Positions 17,017-25,665 of a DNA stretch of 64,000 nt are shown here, piece by piece (the first letter of the stretch is position 1; each line of letters opens with the position of its first letter). The stretch spans positions 62,001-126,000 of the forward strand of contig CAJTQT010000004.1 in NCBI GenBank assembly GCA_910578325.1. The letters run 5' to 3'. Below the pieces are notes generated by a model, which was not told where the DNA came from, did not search any database, and worked only from the letters and a program-made list of their open reading frames with translations. This stretch comes from an uncultured Christensenella sp. (GTDB taxonomy: Bacteria; Bacillota; Clostridia; Christensenellales; CAG-917). The translations under genes and the position numbers were made by a program.

Positions 17017-19167
17017 CTATCTTCTGATATCGATGATTCCGTTGATACTTCGCAATTTTTTTGAAAGATTTTCAAGTTCGTCAACTTTTCTGATCTGTAC
17101 GGTTATAACAATTTCGCCGAGGTTTTCCTTCTCGTCGACCACCCTCGCGCTCACTGCCGCGATTTCCAGTTTCGCTCCTGCAATATAGGAAGTTATAGTT
17201 GCAAGCAGTCCGCTCTTATTCTCGCAGGAAATAGTTAGCGTAGCGTTGAAATAGTCGTTCCCGCTGTTATCCCAACTCACCGTTATAAGCCTTTCGTCTT
17301 CCATTCCCTTGACGTTGGGACAGTCTTTTCTATGCACCGAAACACCGCGCCCGCGTGAGATATAACCGATTATCGGATCCCCCGGAACAGGCGAGCAGCA
17401 CTGTGCCATTCTGACAGTAAAATTGGCGTTGCCGTTGACGAGAACGCCGCTCTTCGAATGCCCGACGGATTGCGTTTTCTGCTCGCTCTTAGCAGGCGAT
17501 ATCTCTGCCGGCAAAGGCATCGGGACTTCTTTTTTAAACGCTTCGATAATTTTGGACAGCACCTGATTAGTCGTCAGTCCGCCGTATCCTACTTCCGCAT
17601 ACAGATCCTCTTCTCGTTCAAGTCCGTGCCGTTGAAGAAAGCGCAGCATCATATCGTGAGTCATCACGTCGCTGAGAGAATATCCTCTGCGTTTCGCCTC
17701 TCTTTCAAGCATATCTTTTCCGCGGGCGATATTCTCGTCGCGTTTCTCTTTTTTGAAAAAGTTGCGCATCTTCGCGCGCGCAGAAGCGGTACGTACAAAT
17801 TTGAGCCAGTCGAGACTGGGGCCCTTAGAAGAAGACGAAGTCAAAATCTCAACTATATCGCCGTTTGCAAGTTTTGTAGACAAAGGCACTATCTTTTTAT
17901 TTACTTTTGCTCCGACGCATTTATTGCCTATCTGCGAGTGTATCTTATACGCTAAATCAACGGGAGTAGACCCTATCGGCAATCCGTGAACGTCGCCCTT
18001 TGGAGTAAACACAAAAACCTCGTCGTCGAAGACGTTGATTTTTATTGCGTCCATAAACTCCTTTGCGCCGTCGATGTCTTTCTGGGCATCCATAACTTCT
18101 CTTAGCCAGCGGACTTTATTGTCCAACTCGCTGTCCGAGCCCGTCGTACCCTCTTTATACTTCCAGTGCGCCGCTATGCCGTACTCTGCGATTCTGTGCA
18201 TTTCGTAAGTACGGATCTGTATCTCGAACGTCTCGTTGAAAGGCGTGATAACCGTAGTATGCAATGACTGATAGTTGTTTGCCTTCGGCATTGCGATATA
18301 GTCTTTAAACCGTCCGGGAATAGGTTTCCACATTGTGTGAATCTCGCCGAGCATCGTATAACAGTCCTTGACGGAGTCCACGATAATTCTCACCGCAAGC
18401 AAATCGTAAATCTGGTCTATATCTATATGAAGATTGTTCATCTTCTTATATACCGAATAAAAATGCTTAGGACGACCGTTCACTTCGCCCTTGATATCCA
18501 TTTCTTTGAGTTTCTGTTCGATCTGCTTGCAGACCGCGTCCAAAAAGCCCTGACGCTCCGTACGTTTGGTGTTGACGGATTCGGTTATATACTTGTATTC
18601 GTCGGGCAAAAGATACTTCATAGACAGATCTTCCAGTTCGCATTTGAAAAACGAAATACCAAGTCTTCCCGCAAGAGGGGCGTAAATATCAAGCGTTTCT
18701 CTCGCAATCCGTCTCTGTCTCTCGGGCGAGAGATATTGCAGAGAGCGCATATTGTGGAGTCTGTCTGCGAGTTTGATTATAACAACGCGCAAATCCTTTG
18801 CCATAGCGACGAAAATCTTTCGGAAATTTTCCGCCTGTGCCTCTTCCCTATTGACAAATTGCAATTTATCGAGTTTCGTAACTCCCTCGACAAGTTCGAG
18901 AATCTCATCTCCGAAATGCTCGCGCATCTCGTCGGGCGTGACCGCCGTATCTTCCAGAACGTCGTGTAAGAACGCCGCAATCACTGTTGAACTGTCAAAT
19001 CCGAATCCGGAAAGGATTTCCACCACCGCGCAGGGATGCGTAAAATAATCCGCGCCGGAACTTCTTTTCTGTCCTGCGTGCGCGGCTTTTGCGAAATCGT
19101 ATGCGCGTTTAATATCTGCATACTTATCGGGATAGGTCTTTCTGAGTTTTACAAGCAGTTCTTCCAT
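17017..19167 (-). CDS. relA: Bifunctional (p)ppGpp synthetase/hydrolase
   Basis: Long RelA/SpoT homologue controlling the stringent response. The 716 residues contain an HD hydrolase domain (H68-D69 with ED at 72-73), a synthetase domain with RFKDYIAMPKANNYQSLHT, a TGS domain (VFTPKGDVHGLPIGSTPVDLAY), a Zn-finger-like helical region with CCSPVPGD, and a C-terminal ACT domain. Both active sites look intact. ATG 19167 is preferred; an in-frame TTG at 19176 would add three residues. In Bacillus apt lies between recJ and rel and dtd follows rel; neither is present here. Confidence 0.96.
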   Translation of the reverse strand: MEELLVKLRKTYPDKYADIKRAYDFAKAAHAGQKRSSGADYFTHPCAVVEILSGFGFDSSTVIAAFLHDVLEDTAVTPDEMREHFGDEILELVEGVTKLDKLQFVNREEAQAENFRKIFVAMAKDLRVVIIKLADRLHNMRSLQYLSPERQRRIARETLDIYAPLAGRLGISFFKCELEDLSMKYLLPDEYKYITESVNTKRTERQGFLDAVCKQIEQKLKEMDIKGEVNGRPKHFYSVYKKMNNLHIDIDQIYDLLAVRIIVDSVKDCYTMLGEIHTMWKPIPGRFKDYIAMPKANNYQSLHTTVITPFNETFEIQIRTYEMHRIAEYGIAAHWKYKEGTTGSDSELDNKVRWLREVMDAQKDIDGAKEFMDAIKINVFDDEVFVFTPKGDVHGLPIGSTPVDLAYKIHSQIGNKCVGAKVNKKIVPLSTKLANGDIVEILTSSSSKGPSLDWLKFVRTASARAKMRNFFKKEKRDENIARGKDMLEREAKRRGYSLSDVMTHDMMLRFLQRHGLEREEDLYAEVGYGGLTTNQVLSKIIEAFKKEVPMPLPAEISPAKSEQKTQSVGHSKSGVLVNGNANFTVRMAQCCSPVPGDPIIGYISRGRGVSVHRKDCPNVKGMEDERLITVSWDNSGNDYFNATLTISCENKSGLLATITSYIAGAKLEIAAVSARVVDEKENLGEIVITVQIRKVDELENLSKKLRSINGIIDIRR

Positions 19168-19339
19168 TTTACGCAAATCCTCAAACGCGCGCCCTATAAG
19201 TTTCGGCGCGCCCGATTATCCTTTTTGAATCCTCAAATTGAAAATCTAACGGATTATTAGTTAAATTATATATCAATTATACTATATAATCAATGCGTTT
19301 TTCACATAGAATCGTACAATTTCAAAGCGGAAAATATTG

Positions 19340-21640
19340 TCAACCGTGCAAAATTTTCCGATAAACGGGAGAATCGTCGAGATCAACAGATTTTCTGGAT
19401 ATATTCAACGCTCCCTTTTCGCCTATGCGTACAAGCCCCAGTTGCGCGAAAATTTTTGTTGCAAGCAAAAATCTGCTCTTTTCGATTTTTACTCTTTCAT
19501 TTATAAGTAAATACAGAGAATGCAAATTAGCCGCTTTCAACTTACTCATTGCAACTTGCACAAAAGCCTTATAAACCGCCCGCAGTTCCGCATCGGATGC
19601 CGTCATATTGCTCTCCCCCGTATCCGCTACCGCAATACAACGCTTTACCCGCGCCGCAATATGAGATAAATATCCTCCGTAAAGCGGAGCGCCCGCTATA
19701 ACGGCATTTTCATAAAATGCGTATTCGAAATCCGCGCTCGGACACACCACTACGCAGTTCTGCGGATTGAGTTCGGGTTTATTCCCGATAAATACCGGAA
19801 GTCCTCTTATTTCGTCGCTGAGCGCGCATATATTATCATAATCCTTTTGCGAAAAACAAACTATAATCGTCCCGAAAGGCGAACGCCCGATAATATCTAT
19901 CACCTCAGAAATATCCGACTTAGTAACGTACGCTCCGCCGTCGTAATTATAATGGTGCAAGTTCAGACACGCGGCGTCATCCTCTTCGATTCTCACTTCG
20001 TCGAAAGACAGCGAACGAATTATGCCCTGTGCCCTGACTATATTTCGGAAACAGTTGATATCGAGCGCAACTTCCAACTCCACCTTCCCCGTACGTGCCG
20101 AAAGGACATCGGCATAAGTATTGAAGCCCAACAAATCCACGTTTTTTTCACAGCATTTTACGTGTCTGGAATATCCGATAGTGTCGAATTTAAGCGCGTC
20201 CGCTTTAATGAGAAAATCGGGGCGCGAGTTTCCGTATCCCGTCGGCTCCATTTTTTCCAACTCCCGCGCAAACGACAGATAATCGAAATCGAGAGGAAGT
20301 TCCATTTCACAACGAACTTGCGGAATAAATTCCTGCGGACTGTGCGTACTCAGCACCAGTTTATCCGCATCGCGTTTAAACGCCTCGAAATTACTTAAAT
20401 CGAGACTTACGCCTGCCGCCTGCGAATGCCCGCCAAACGACGTGAAATAACCGCTTAGGCTGCTGAACACGTCAAAAATATTCACAGAATAAATACTTCT
20501 TGCCGAACCCTTTAACGCATCCCCTTTTTTCGCGAATAATACCGTAGGACGTTTGAACTCCTCAACCAGTTTAGCAGCCGCAATTCCGAGCACTCCCGCC
20601 TCCCACTTTTCGCTGTACAGCGCGATTATGCCTTCGTGCGTAAAATCCCTGCCTTTCAGCATATCCTTTGCTTCTTTTGCCGTCTGTTCGCAGAGTTCCT
20701 GTCTCAAAGCATTGTCCCTGCACAGTTCTTCCGCAAGCGTTTTGAGCATAAAATAGTCGCTTTCGAGAAACAGTCCGACAACTTTTGAAGCGGAGTTCAG
20801 ACGGCCTGCGGCATTCATTCTCGGCGCAAGCCTGTACATTATGTTCTGCGACGAAATTTCGTCCTCTCCGAGAAGTAACTTAATTCCCTTTCGGGGTGAC
20901 CGTTTAATCTGTTCTATTCCGAAATATGCGATTATACGGTTATCTTCCTTAAGCGGCACAACGTCCGCAATAGTCGCTATTGCCGCAATATCGAGATACT
21001 TGCAAGCCTCGCTTCTGTCTGATAAGGCTTCAACAAGTTTGAGTGCGACGCCTGCTCCGCAGAGTTCGTAAAATCCCCGTTTTGCGATCTTGGGATTTAT
21101 CACAATGCAATCGGGTATTTCTTTCTGCGGCTCGTGATGGTCGGTCACAATAAGGTCGACGCCATGCGATTTGAGATACTCCGCTTCTTTTACGGCAGTG
21201 ATGCCGCAGTCGACGGATATTATCAGATTCGGTTTGAAATCGGTCAAAACTCTGTCCAGCGAAGATACGGACATTCCGTAACCGTCGCGCGCGCGGTCGG
21301 GAATAAAATAGTTTATATCCGCCTTATCGCGCAAAAACAACATAAGTATCGAGACGGCGCAGATTCCGTCGCAGTCATAATCCCCGTAAACAAGTATCCT
21401 TTCCCTTCCGTCTATCGCACTTTGAATACGTTCGACTGCGATCTGCATTCCGTAAATATCCTGCGGCGAAGAAAGATTCCCGACAGACGGATTCAGATAA
21501 TCGTATATATCCTCTTCCGAAAATCCGCGTCCGAGCAGCAGGCTCAAAAAGCGGTCCGAAATACCCAAATTCGCCGCCGTTTTTTTCTGTGCGTCCGTAA
21601 GATAGACCGTCTCTGTTTTAACCGTATATCTATTTCCCAT
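19340..21640 (-). CDS. recJ: Single-stranded-DNA-specific exonuclease RecJ
   Basis: 5'-3' ssDNA exonuclease of recombination and mismatch repair. The 766 residues include the DHH-family motifs D87-Y-D89-C-D91-G, DHHEP near 168, and the DHHA1 region with GGHSQAAGVS. The C-terminal domain is as long as in Bacillota RecJ (B. subtilis 786). I chose ATG 21640 because a terminator stem-loop occupies 21686-21709, making the in-frame TTG at 21712 impossible as a start on a separate transcript. No clear Shine-Dalgarno precedes the ATG. Confidence 0.93.
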   Translation of the reverse strand: MGNRYTVKTETVYLTDAQKKTAANLGISDRFLSLLLGRGFSEEDIYDYLNPSVGNLSSPQDIYGMQIAVERIQSAIDGRERILVYGDYDCDGICAVSILMLFLRDKADINYFIPDRARDGYGMSVSSLDRVLTDFKPNLIISVDCGITAVKEAEYLKSHGVDLIVTDHHEPQKEIPDCIVINPKIAKRGFYELCGAGVALKLVEALSDRSEACKYLDIAAIATIADVVPLKEDNRIIAYFGIEQIKRSPRKGIKLLLGEDEISSQNIMYRLAPRMNAAGRLNSASKVVGLFLESDYFMLKTLAEELCRDNALRQELCEQTAKEAKDMLKGRDFTHEGIIALYSEKWEAGVLGIAAAKLVEEFKRPTVLFAKKGDALKGSARSIYSVNIFDVFSSLSGYFTSFGGHSQAAGVSLDLSNFEAFKRDADKLVLSTHSPQEFIPQVRCEMELPLDFDYLSFARELEKMEPTGYGNSRPDFLIKADALKFDTIGYSRHVKCCEKNVDLLGFNTYADVLSARTGKVELEVALDINCFRNIVRAQGIIRSLSFDEVRIEEDDAACLNLHHYNYDGGAYVTKSDISEVIDIIGRSPFGTIIVCFSQKDYDNICALSDEIRGLPVFIGNKPELNPQNCVVVCPSADFEYAFYENAVIAGAPLYGGYLSHIAARVKRCIAVADTGESNMTASDAELRAVYKAFVQVAMSKLKAANLHSLYLLINERVKIEKSRFLLATKIFAQLGLVRIGEKGALNISRKSVDLDDSPVYRKILHG

Positions 21641-21685
21641 AACAGTATGCCGCGCCGCCGACCGCTGTACGGCAGAATATAATAA

Positions 21686-21709
21686 CGCCCTTACCTTCGG
21701 GTAAGGGCG
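21686..21709 (-). terminator. Terminator between secF and recJ
   Basis: A perfect 10-bp GC-rich stem (CGCCCTTACC/GGTAAGGGCG) closes a 4-base loop six bases after the secF stop, followed on the minus strand by TTATTATATT. The T-tract is interrupted, so termination may be partial. It decides the recJ start. Confidence 0.7.
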
Positions 21710-21715
21710 CAAGTG

Positions 21716-22891
21716 TTATTTTTTCTTGAACGTCGTGTTTTTCTTCGAATACTTGTACACCTTGTTCTGTTGCTGTTTCTGCGTAGACGGCTTTACGTTC
21801 TTAGGTTCGCCGCCTGCAAGCGCGGGTTGACCTTGACGCACTGCGGGGATAATCTCCTCTTCGTCTTCCTTGACGTCGTAGGTGACCGAATTGCGTTTGA
21901 AGTACTTCGCCTTAGTCTTATCGAAAGACGCGCTCATTGCCGCCCACAGCGGAGTTGCAAGGAATACGGACGAATACATACCTGCCACAAGTCCGAGAAT
22001 GATAGGCACGCAGAACTCGCGTATTGAATCGCTTCCGAGGATAGCGAGGAAGATGACCGTAATCATTGTCGTAAACGTCGTATACACAGAACGCGTAAAC
22101 GTACTTCTGACCGCCGCGTCGCCGATACCGGCATAGTCGATGTTCTTCTGACCTTTGAGAGGTTTGATCGACTCGCGGCAACGGTCGAAGATAATAATCG
22201 TGTTGTTGATCGAATACGCGATTATGGTAATCATAGCCGCTACGTACGAACTGTTTATCTGCACTCTGCAAATAACCGTGAGCGCAAACATAATCACAAC
22301 GTCGTGGATAAGCGCGATAATCGCGGCGAATCCGCTCATCAGCGTGAATCTGATGATAATATAAATCAATATAATGACAACCGATACCGCAAGCGCTATA
22401 CCCGCTTTTGAGAGAAGATCACGCGCCGCGGTTGCACCGATTGACTCGTATGTGACGTTGCCGACTCTTTCGGGATAAAGATTGTCGACAGCATCCCTGA
22501 TTTTTACGTTGAGTTCGTTTATTTCCGTATCGTTGTTGGATATGTTTTTATATCTGAACGATATAGAAGAATTATTTACATTGCTTGCAACCTGCTGTTG
22601 GGAATAAGACACCGTCACTCCGAAACTCTGAATAGTCTCGGTAATTTTGGCTCTGTTTTCCTCATAGTTGTCTATTGCTTCGTTTCCGAGCGTAACCGTG
22701 AGAACGGTACCGCCTTCAAAGTCGATGCCAATACCGACTGCGTCAGTGTAACTTCCGCCCGTCGCGCCAAACGCGACGATGACAACCAACGCGATTATCA
22801 GAACCAAAAACGGCACCATAGCAAACCATCTTGAATGCTTGTTTACGCTGAACGTGTTGCAAAGATTACGAAAGCCTTTCATCTTAGTCAT
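21716..22891 (-). CDS. secF: Protein translocase subunit SecF
   Basis: Membrane component of the SecDF complex that uses proton motive force to help complete preprotein export. In 391 residues it shows the first membrane segment (about 22-42), a periplasm-side domain, and five further segments with the SecF hallmark GIDFEGGTVLTV at about 52-63. A basic C-terminal tail of about 45 residues extends beyond usual SecF. It starts two bases after the secD stop, and secD-secF are separate genes rather than the fusion seen in B. subtilis. Confidence 0.96.
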   Translation of the reverse strand: MTKMKGFRNLCNTFSVNKHSRWFAMVPFLVLIIALVVIVAFGATGGSYTDAVGIGIDFEGGTVLTVTLGNEAIDNYEENRAKITETIQSFGVTVSYSQQQVASNVNNSSISFRYKNISNNDTEINELNVKIRDAVDNLYPERVGNVTYESIGATAARDLLSKAGIALAVSVVIILIYIIIRFTLMSGFAAIIALIHDVVIMFALTVICRVQINSSYVAAMITIIAYSINNTIIIFDRCRESIKPLKGQKNIDYAGIGDAAVRSTFTRSVYTTFTTMITVIFLAILGSDSIREFCVPIILGLVAGMYSSVFLATPLWAAMSASFDKTKAKYFKRNSVTYDVKEDEEEIIPAVRQGQPALAGGEPKNVKPSTQKQQQNKVYKYSKKNTTFKKK

Positions 22892-22893
22892 AA

Positions 22894-24240
22894 TTAAGCC
22901 TCCTCCTTTGCAGTAGTCAGTTTAGAAGGCACGGGAGTTTCTTCCTCGTCTTCTTTTTTACGTTTAAGTCCGTAGAATTTTTCGCTCGTGCTGTTGAGAG
23001 GAATGAAACATTTCAGAATCAGTCTGGTTATAACGAGCGACGTGAACATTGAAAGAATGATACCTATAAACAGCGTAACCGCAAATCCGACGATAGATGC
23101 CGAACCGAGCACCCAAAGTACGACGGCACCGATGATTGTGGTGACGTTTCCGTCGATAATTGCGCCGATAGAGCGTTTGAAGCCGTCTTTGATTGAAGTC
23201 TGTATGGGCTTATTACTGCGTCTGTATTCGTCCTTGACTCTCTCGAAGATGATTACGTTGGCGTCGACTGCCATACCTATCGAGAGCAATATACCCGCGA
23301 TACCGGGCAACGTGAGTTGTACCCACGGAAGCACTGCGCAGAACCAGATCAACAAAACGATATATACGCAAAGAGCAAGGTCGGCGGCAAGTCCGAGACC
23401 GCGATAAACGATAAGCAGGAAGATGAATATAATCGCAATACCCACTATACCCGCGATAATCGCGATATTTATCGAATTTTCTCCGAGCGTTGCGGAAATG
23501 TTTCTGACCTCGGTCTGTTTGAGGCTGACTCCGAATGTACCCGACTGCAAACGGGTTGCGAAATCGAGTGCTTCCTGATAGGTGTATCCGTTGTTTCCGC
23601 TCGTAATGATCGCCGAACCGTTTGAAATCTGCGAGTTGACGTTGACCTGAGTGTATCTCTCGCCGTCGATATAAATATAAATCGCTTTGTTGAGATACTC
23701 TTTGGTCACTTCCGCGAACTTCTCCGTACCCGCTTTGTTAAATTTCAGACCGACGGCGAAATTGTTGCTTTCGTCCATCGTAACATAAGCGGATTCGAGG
23801 TGATCGCGTCCTACGATAAGATTTTCCGCAGAAGATTTGTCTTCGCCTTTGAATTCCAAAGTTGCGGGACGTCCGATGAGTTTGAGAACTCTTTCGGGAT
23901 CCTGTACGTCGGGAACTTCAACGCGAATCGTAATATTGCCGTTGCTGTTGGTGCCTTTTGTCACCGTTGATTCCGTGTATCCTTTGGACACCAGCAGACT
24001 TTGAAGAGAACTGATAGTGCCGTCGACACGCGTGTCCAAATCGCCATATTGGTCGGGTTGGACCTCGAACACTGCGGATATACCTCCCGACATATCAAGT
24101 CCCAACTTGATTGTCTTAGCATAGCCCGTGTAGTCATAAACAGTGTTCGCAATCGGGAAAGACACAAGCGCGAAAACCGCCATCAATATGATGAAGATGC
24201 CTATGACGGATAGGACGACGATTGATTTCTTTTTGTTCAC
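22894..24240 (-). CDS. secD: Protein translocase subunit SecD
   Basis: Partner of SecF in the export-assisting membrane complex. It has an N-terminal membrane segment, the conserved LGLDMSGGISAVFEV block, a P1-type extracytoplasmic domain, and five C-terminal membrane segments with GIAGILLSIGMAVDANVIIFERVKDE. I choose GTG 24240 as the start because GGAGG ends eight bases before it; the upstream ATGs at 24255 and 24267 would place the ribosome site inside or behind the coding region. Length is then 448 residues. Confidence 0.94.
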   Translation of the reverse strand: MNKKKSIVVLSVIGIFIILMAVFALVSFPIANTVYDYTGYAKTIKLGLDMSGGISAVFEVQPDQYGDLDTRVDGTISSLQSLLVSKGYTESTVTKGTNSNGNITIRVEVPDVQDPERVLKLIGRPATLEFKGEDKSSAENLIVGRDHLESAYVTMDESNNFAVGLKFNKAGTEKFAEVTKEYLNKAIYIYIDGERYTQVNVNSQISNGSAIITSGNNGYTYQEALDFATRLQSGTFGVSLKQTEVRNISATLGENSINIAIIAGIVGIAIIFIFLLIVYRGLGLAADLALCVYIVLLIWFCAVLPWVQLTLPGIAGILLSIGMAVDANVIIFERVKDEYRRSNKPIQTSIKDGFKRSIGAIIDGNVTTIIGAVVLWVLGSASIVGFAVTLFIGIILSMFTSLVITRLILKCFIPLNSTSEKFYGLKRKKEDEEETPVPSKLTTAKEEA

Positions 24241-24385
24241 AGGATGAACCTCCATATAGTAAAACAAAAATATTATAACTATTATAGACTGTTAAGTCAA
24301 CAAATAACTTGCCTTATATAGTAAATTTTAACCAAATTTTACCTCTTGTAGGCATACGGCAACGCCATAGTACATAATCTTTGGT

Positions 24386-24784
24386 ATGGAAAAATCGATA
24401 AACTTTAAAACAAATCTGCTCGACGTATTGAAATCGGTGTTGTTTTCGACACTTATTTCGCTCGGCTTAGTGCTCATCTTTGCGATAATTATAAAGTTCG
24501 CCTCCCTGCCGAACAACGTAATTATGCCCGTCAACATAGCAATAAAAATACTTTCCGTTCTCGTCGGAACGATAATCGGATTCAAACAACCCGACAACGG
24601 ACTGATTAAAGGCGCATTCTCAGGGCTCATCTATATGCTCTTTACGTTTTTCATATTTGCCGCGCTCAGCGGATTCAAGGACGTAAAGTTCAGTTGGATA
24701 GACCTCATCACCCTGCCCGTGGCAGGCGCGATTGCGGGAATAATTGCGGTCAACATCAAAGCGCGCAGACAAAACCGCAGATAA
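24386..24784 (+). CDS. TIGR04086 family (YrzE-like) membrane protein
   Basis: Small membrane protein of 132 residues with four predicted transmembrane segments (about 15-40, 45-62, 72-95, 103-122) and a basic end. The pattern fits the TIGR04086 family found near yajC-secDF in Bacillota; no function is established. It is divergent from secD and converges on yajC. No Shine-Dalgarno is visible before the ATG; a CATAAT hexamer lies seven bases upstream, so the message may have almost no leader. Confidence 0.75.
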   Translation: MEKSINFKTNLLDVLKSVLFSTLISLGLVLIFAIIIKFASLPNNVIMPVNIAIKILSVLVGTIIGFKQPDNGLIKGAFSGLIYMLFTFFIFAALSGFKDVKFSWIDLITLPVAGAIAGIIAVNIKARRQNRR

Positions 24785-24865
24785 CGGCTCCAACGTCTTC
24801 AATGCGATAAATTGTTGAAACTCATAGATATTTCGGCAATCTATCCGCTCCGATTGACTTGCGCA

Positions 24866-24897
24866 AAAAGGGTTCGCTTTTTCAAGCGAACCCTTTT
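24866..24897. terminator. Bidirectional terminator between TIGR04086 gene and yajC
   Basis: A perfect 14-bp stem AAAAGGGTTCGCTT/AAGCGAACCCTTTT with a 4-base loop lies between the converging genes. Because the stem begins with A4 and ends with T4 it can act in both directions. Confidence 0.88.
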
Positions 24898-24920
24898 AAA
24901 ATCAGTGGTTTATTTCAAAA

Positions 24921-25415
24921 TTACTTTTCTTCGACGGTTTCAACTTCCTCAACCGCTTCTTCGCTTACGACTACTTCGGGAGTCTCTTCGACGGTTTCGG
25001 TTTTCTGCGCTTCGTCCTTACTCTCCTCTACGAAAGGCTCTTCCGAGGGAGTTTCTTCCACAGCAGTTTCTGCAACGGCTGGAGCAGCGACGTTTTCAAG
25101 TACGTATCCGACAGCCTTTCTGTCAATTACGATAAGCGTAGGATTGCTTTCCGTGCCGACGTTTAAGATAATTGTATTGTCGGTGTTTACCTGAGTAATT
25201 CTTCCGACCATACCTCCGACTGTCATAATCTTTGTACCGACAGCGAGGGAACTCATCATTTTTTGTTGTTCCTTCTGACGTTTTTTCTGAGGAACGATTG
25301 TAAGGACGATCATCAATACAAGCACTACGCCGATGATGACCCACATAACCCAGCCTTTATCGGAACCGGCTTTGTCGCCTGCTTCTTCGGCTGCGAGAAT
25401 AGCATTAAATAACAT
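24921..25415 (-). CDS. yajC: Preprotein translocase subunit YajC, with acidic tail
   Basis: Accessory membrane subunit of the SecDF-YajC complex. The 164-residue protein has one membrane segment (about 22-42), the conserved PQKKRQKEQQKMMSSL motif and the GGMVGRI beta domain. After about residue 110 there is a tail extremely rich in E, V, P and T, which ordinary YajC (about 90-110 residues) lacks. ATG 25415 is preceded by AAAGGAG. It stands before secD-secF in the usual order but is separated from secD by the plus-strand TIGR04086 gene. Confidence 0.93.
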   Translation of the reverse strand: MLFNAILAAEEAGDKAGSDKGWVMWVIIGVVLVLMIVLTIVPQKKRQKEQQKMMSSLAVGTKIMTVGGMVGRITQVNTDNTIILNVGTESNPTLIVIDRKAVGYVLENVAAPAVAETAVEETPSEEPFVEESKDEAQKTETVEETPEVVVSEEAVEEVETVEEK

Positions 25416-25577
25416 ATTTGCTCCTTTATATAACAATTATTGAATCTGCTTGCGCGATTACCAAGTAATCATACACGATGACAGAAATTTTTGCAACCGA
25501 ATTTATTATTTTTACAATATTAAATAAGATTTAATCATTTTAGTTTGTCGAAAATGCAAATAATTCGGCAAATGCAA

Positions 25578-25605
25578 GGGCGCGCAAACAATTATTTACG
25601 CGCCC
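25578..25605 (-). terminator. Probable terminator of the collagen-like surface gene
   Basis: GGGCGCG (25578-25584) pairs with CGCGCCC (25599-25605) around an AT-rich loop, 60 bases after the stop. The following T content on the minus strand is modest. Confidence 0.5.
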
Positions 25606-25665
25606 CTACAAATATTGACCGCTTTGCGGATTTTTATTCTGAAACTTTAAGTACTGACAGAAAGT

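Noticed and set aside
16944..17084. Longer start for the MBL-fold hydrolase
   Set aside because: It would overlap the rel 3' end, and family similarity begins at MRIYTL.
21641..21712. TTG start for RecJ
   Set aside because: A strong stem-loop after secF lies inside this stretch and there is no similarity before residue MGNRYT.
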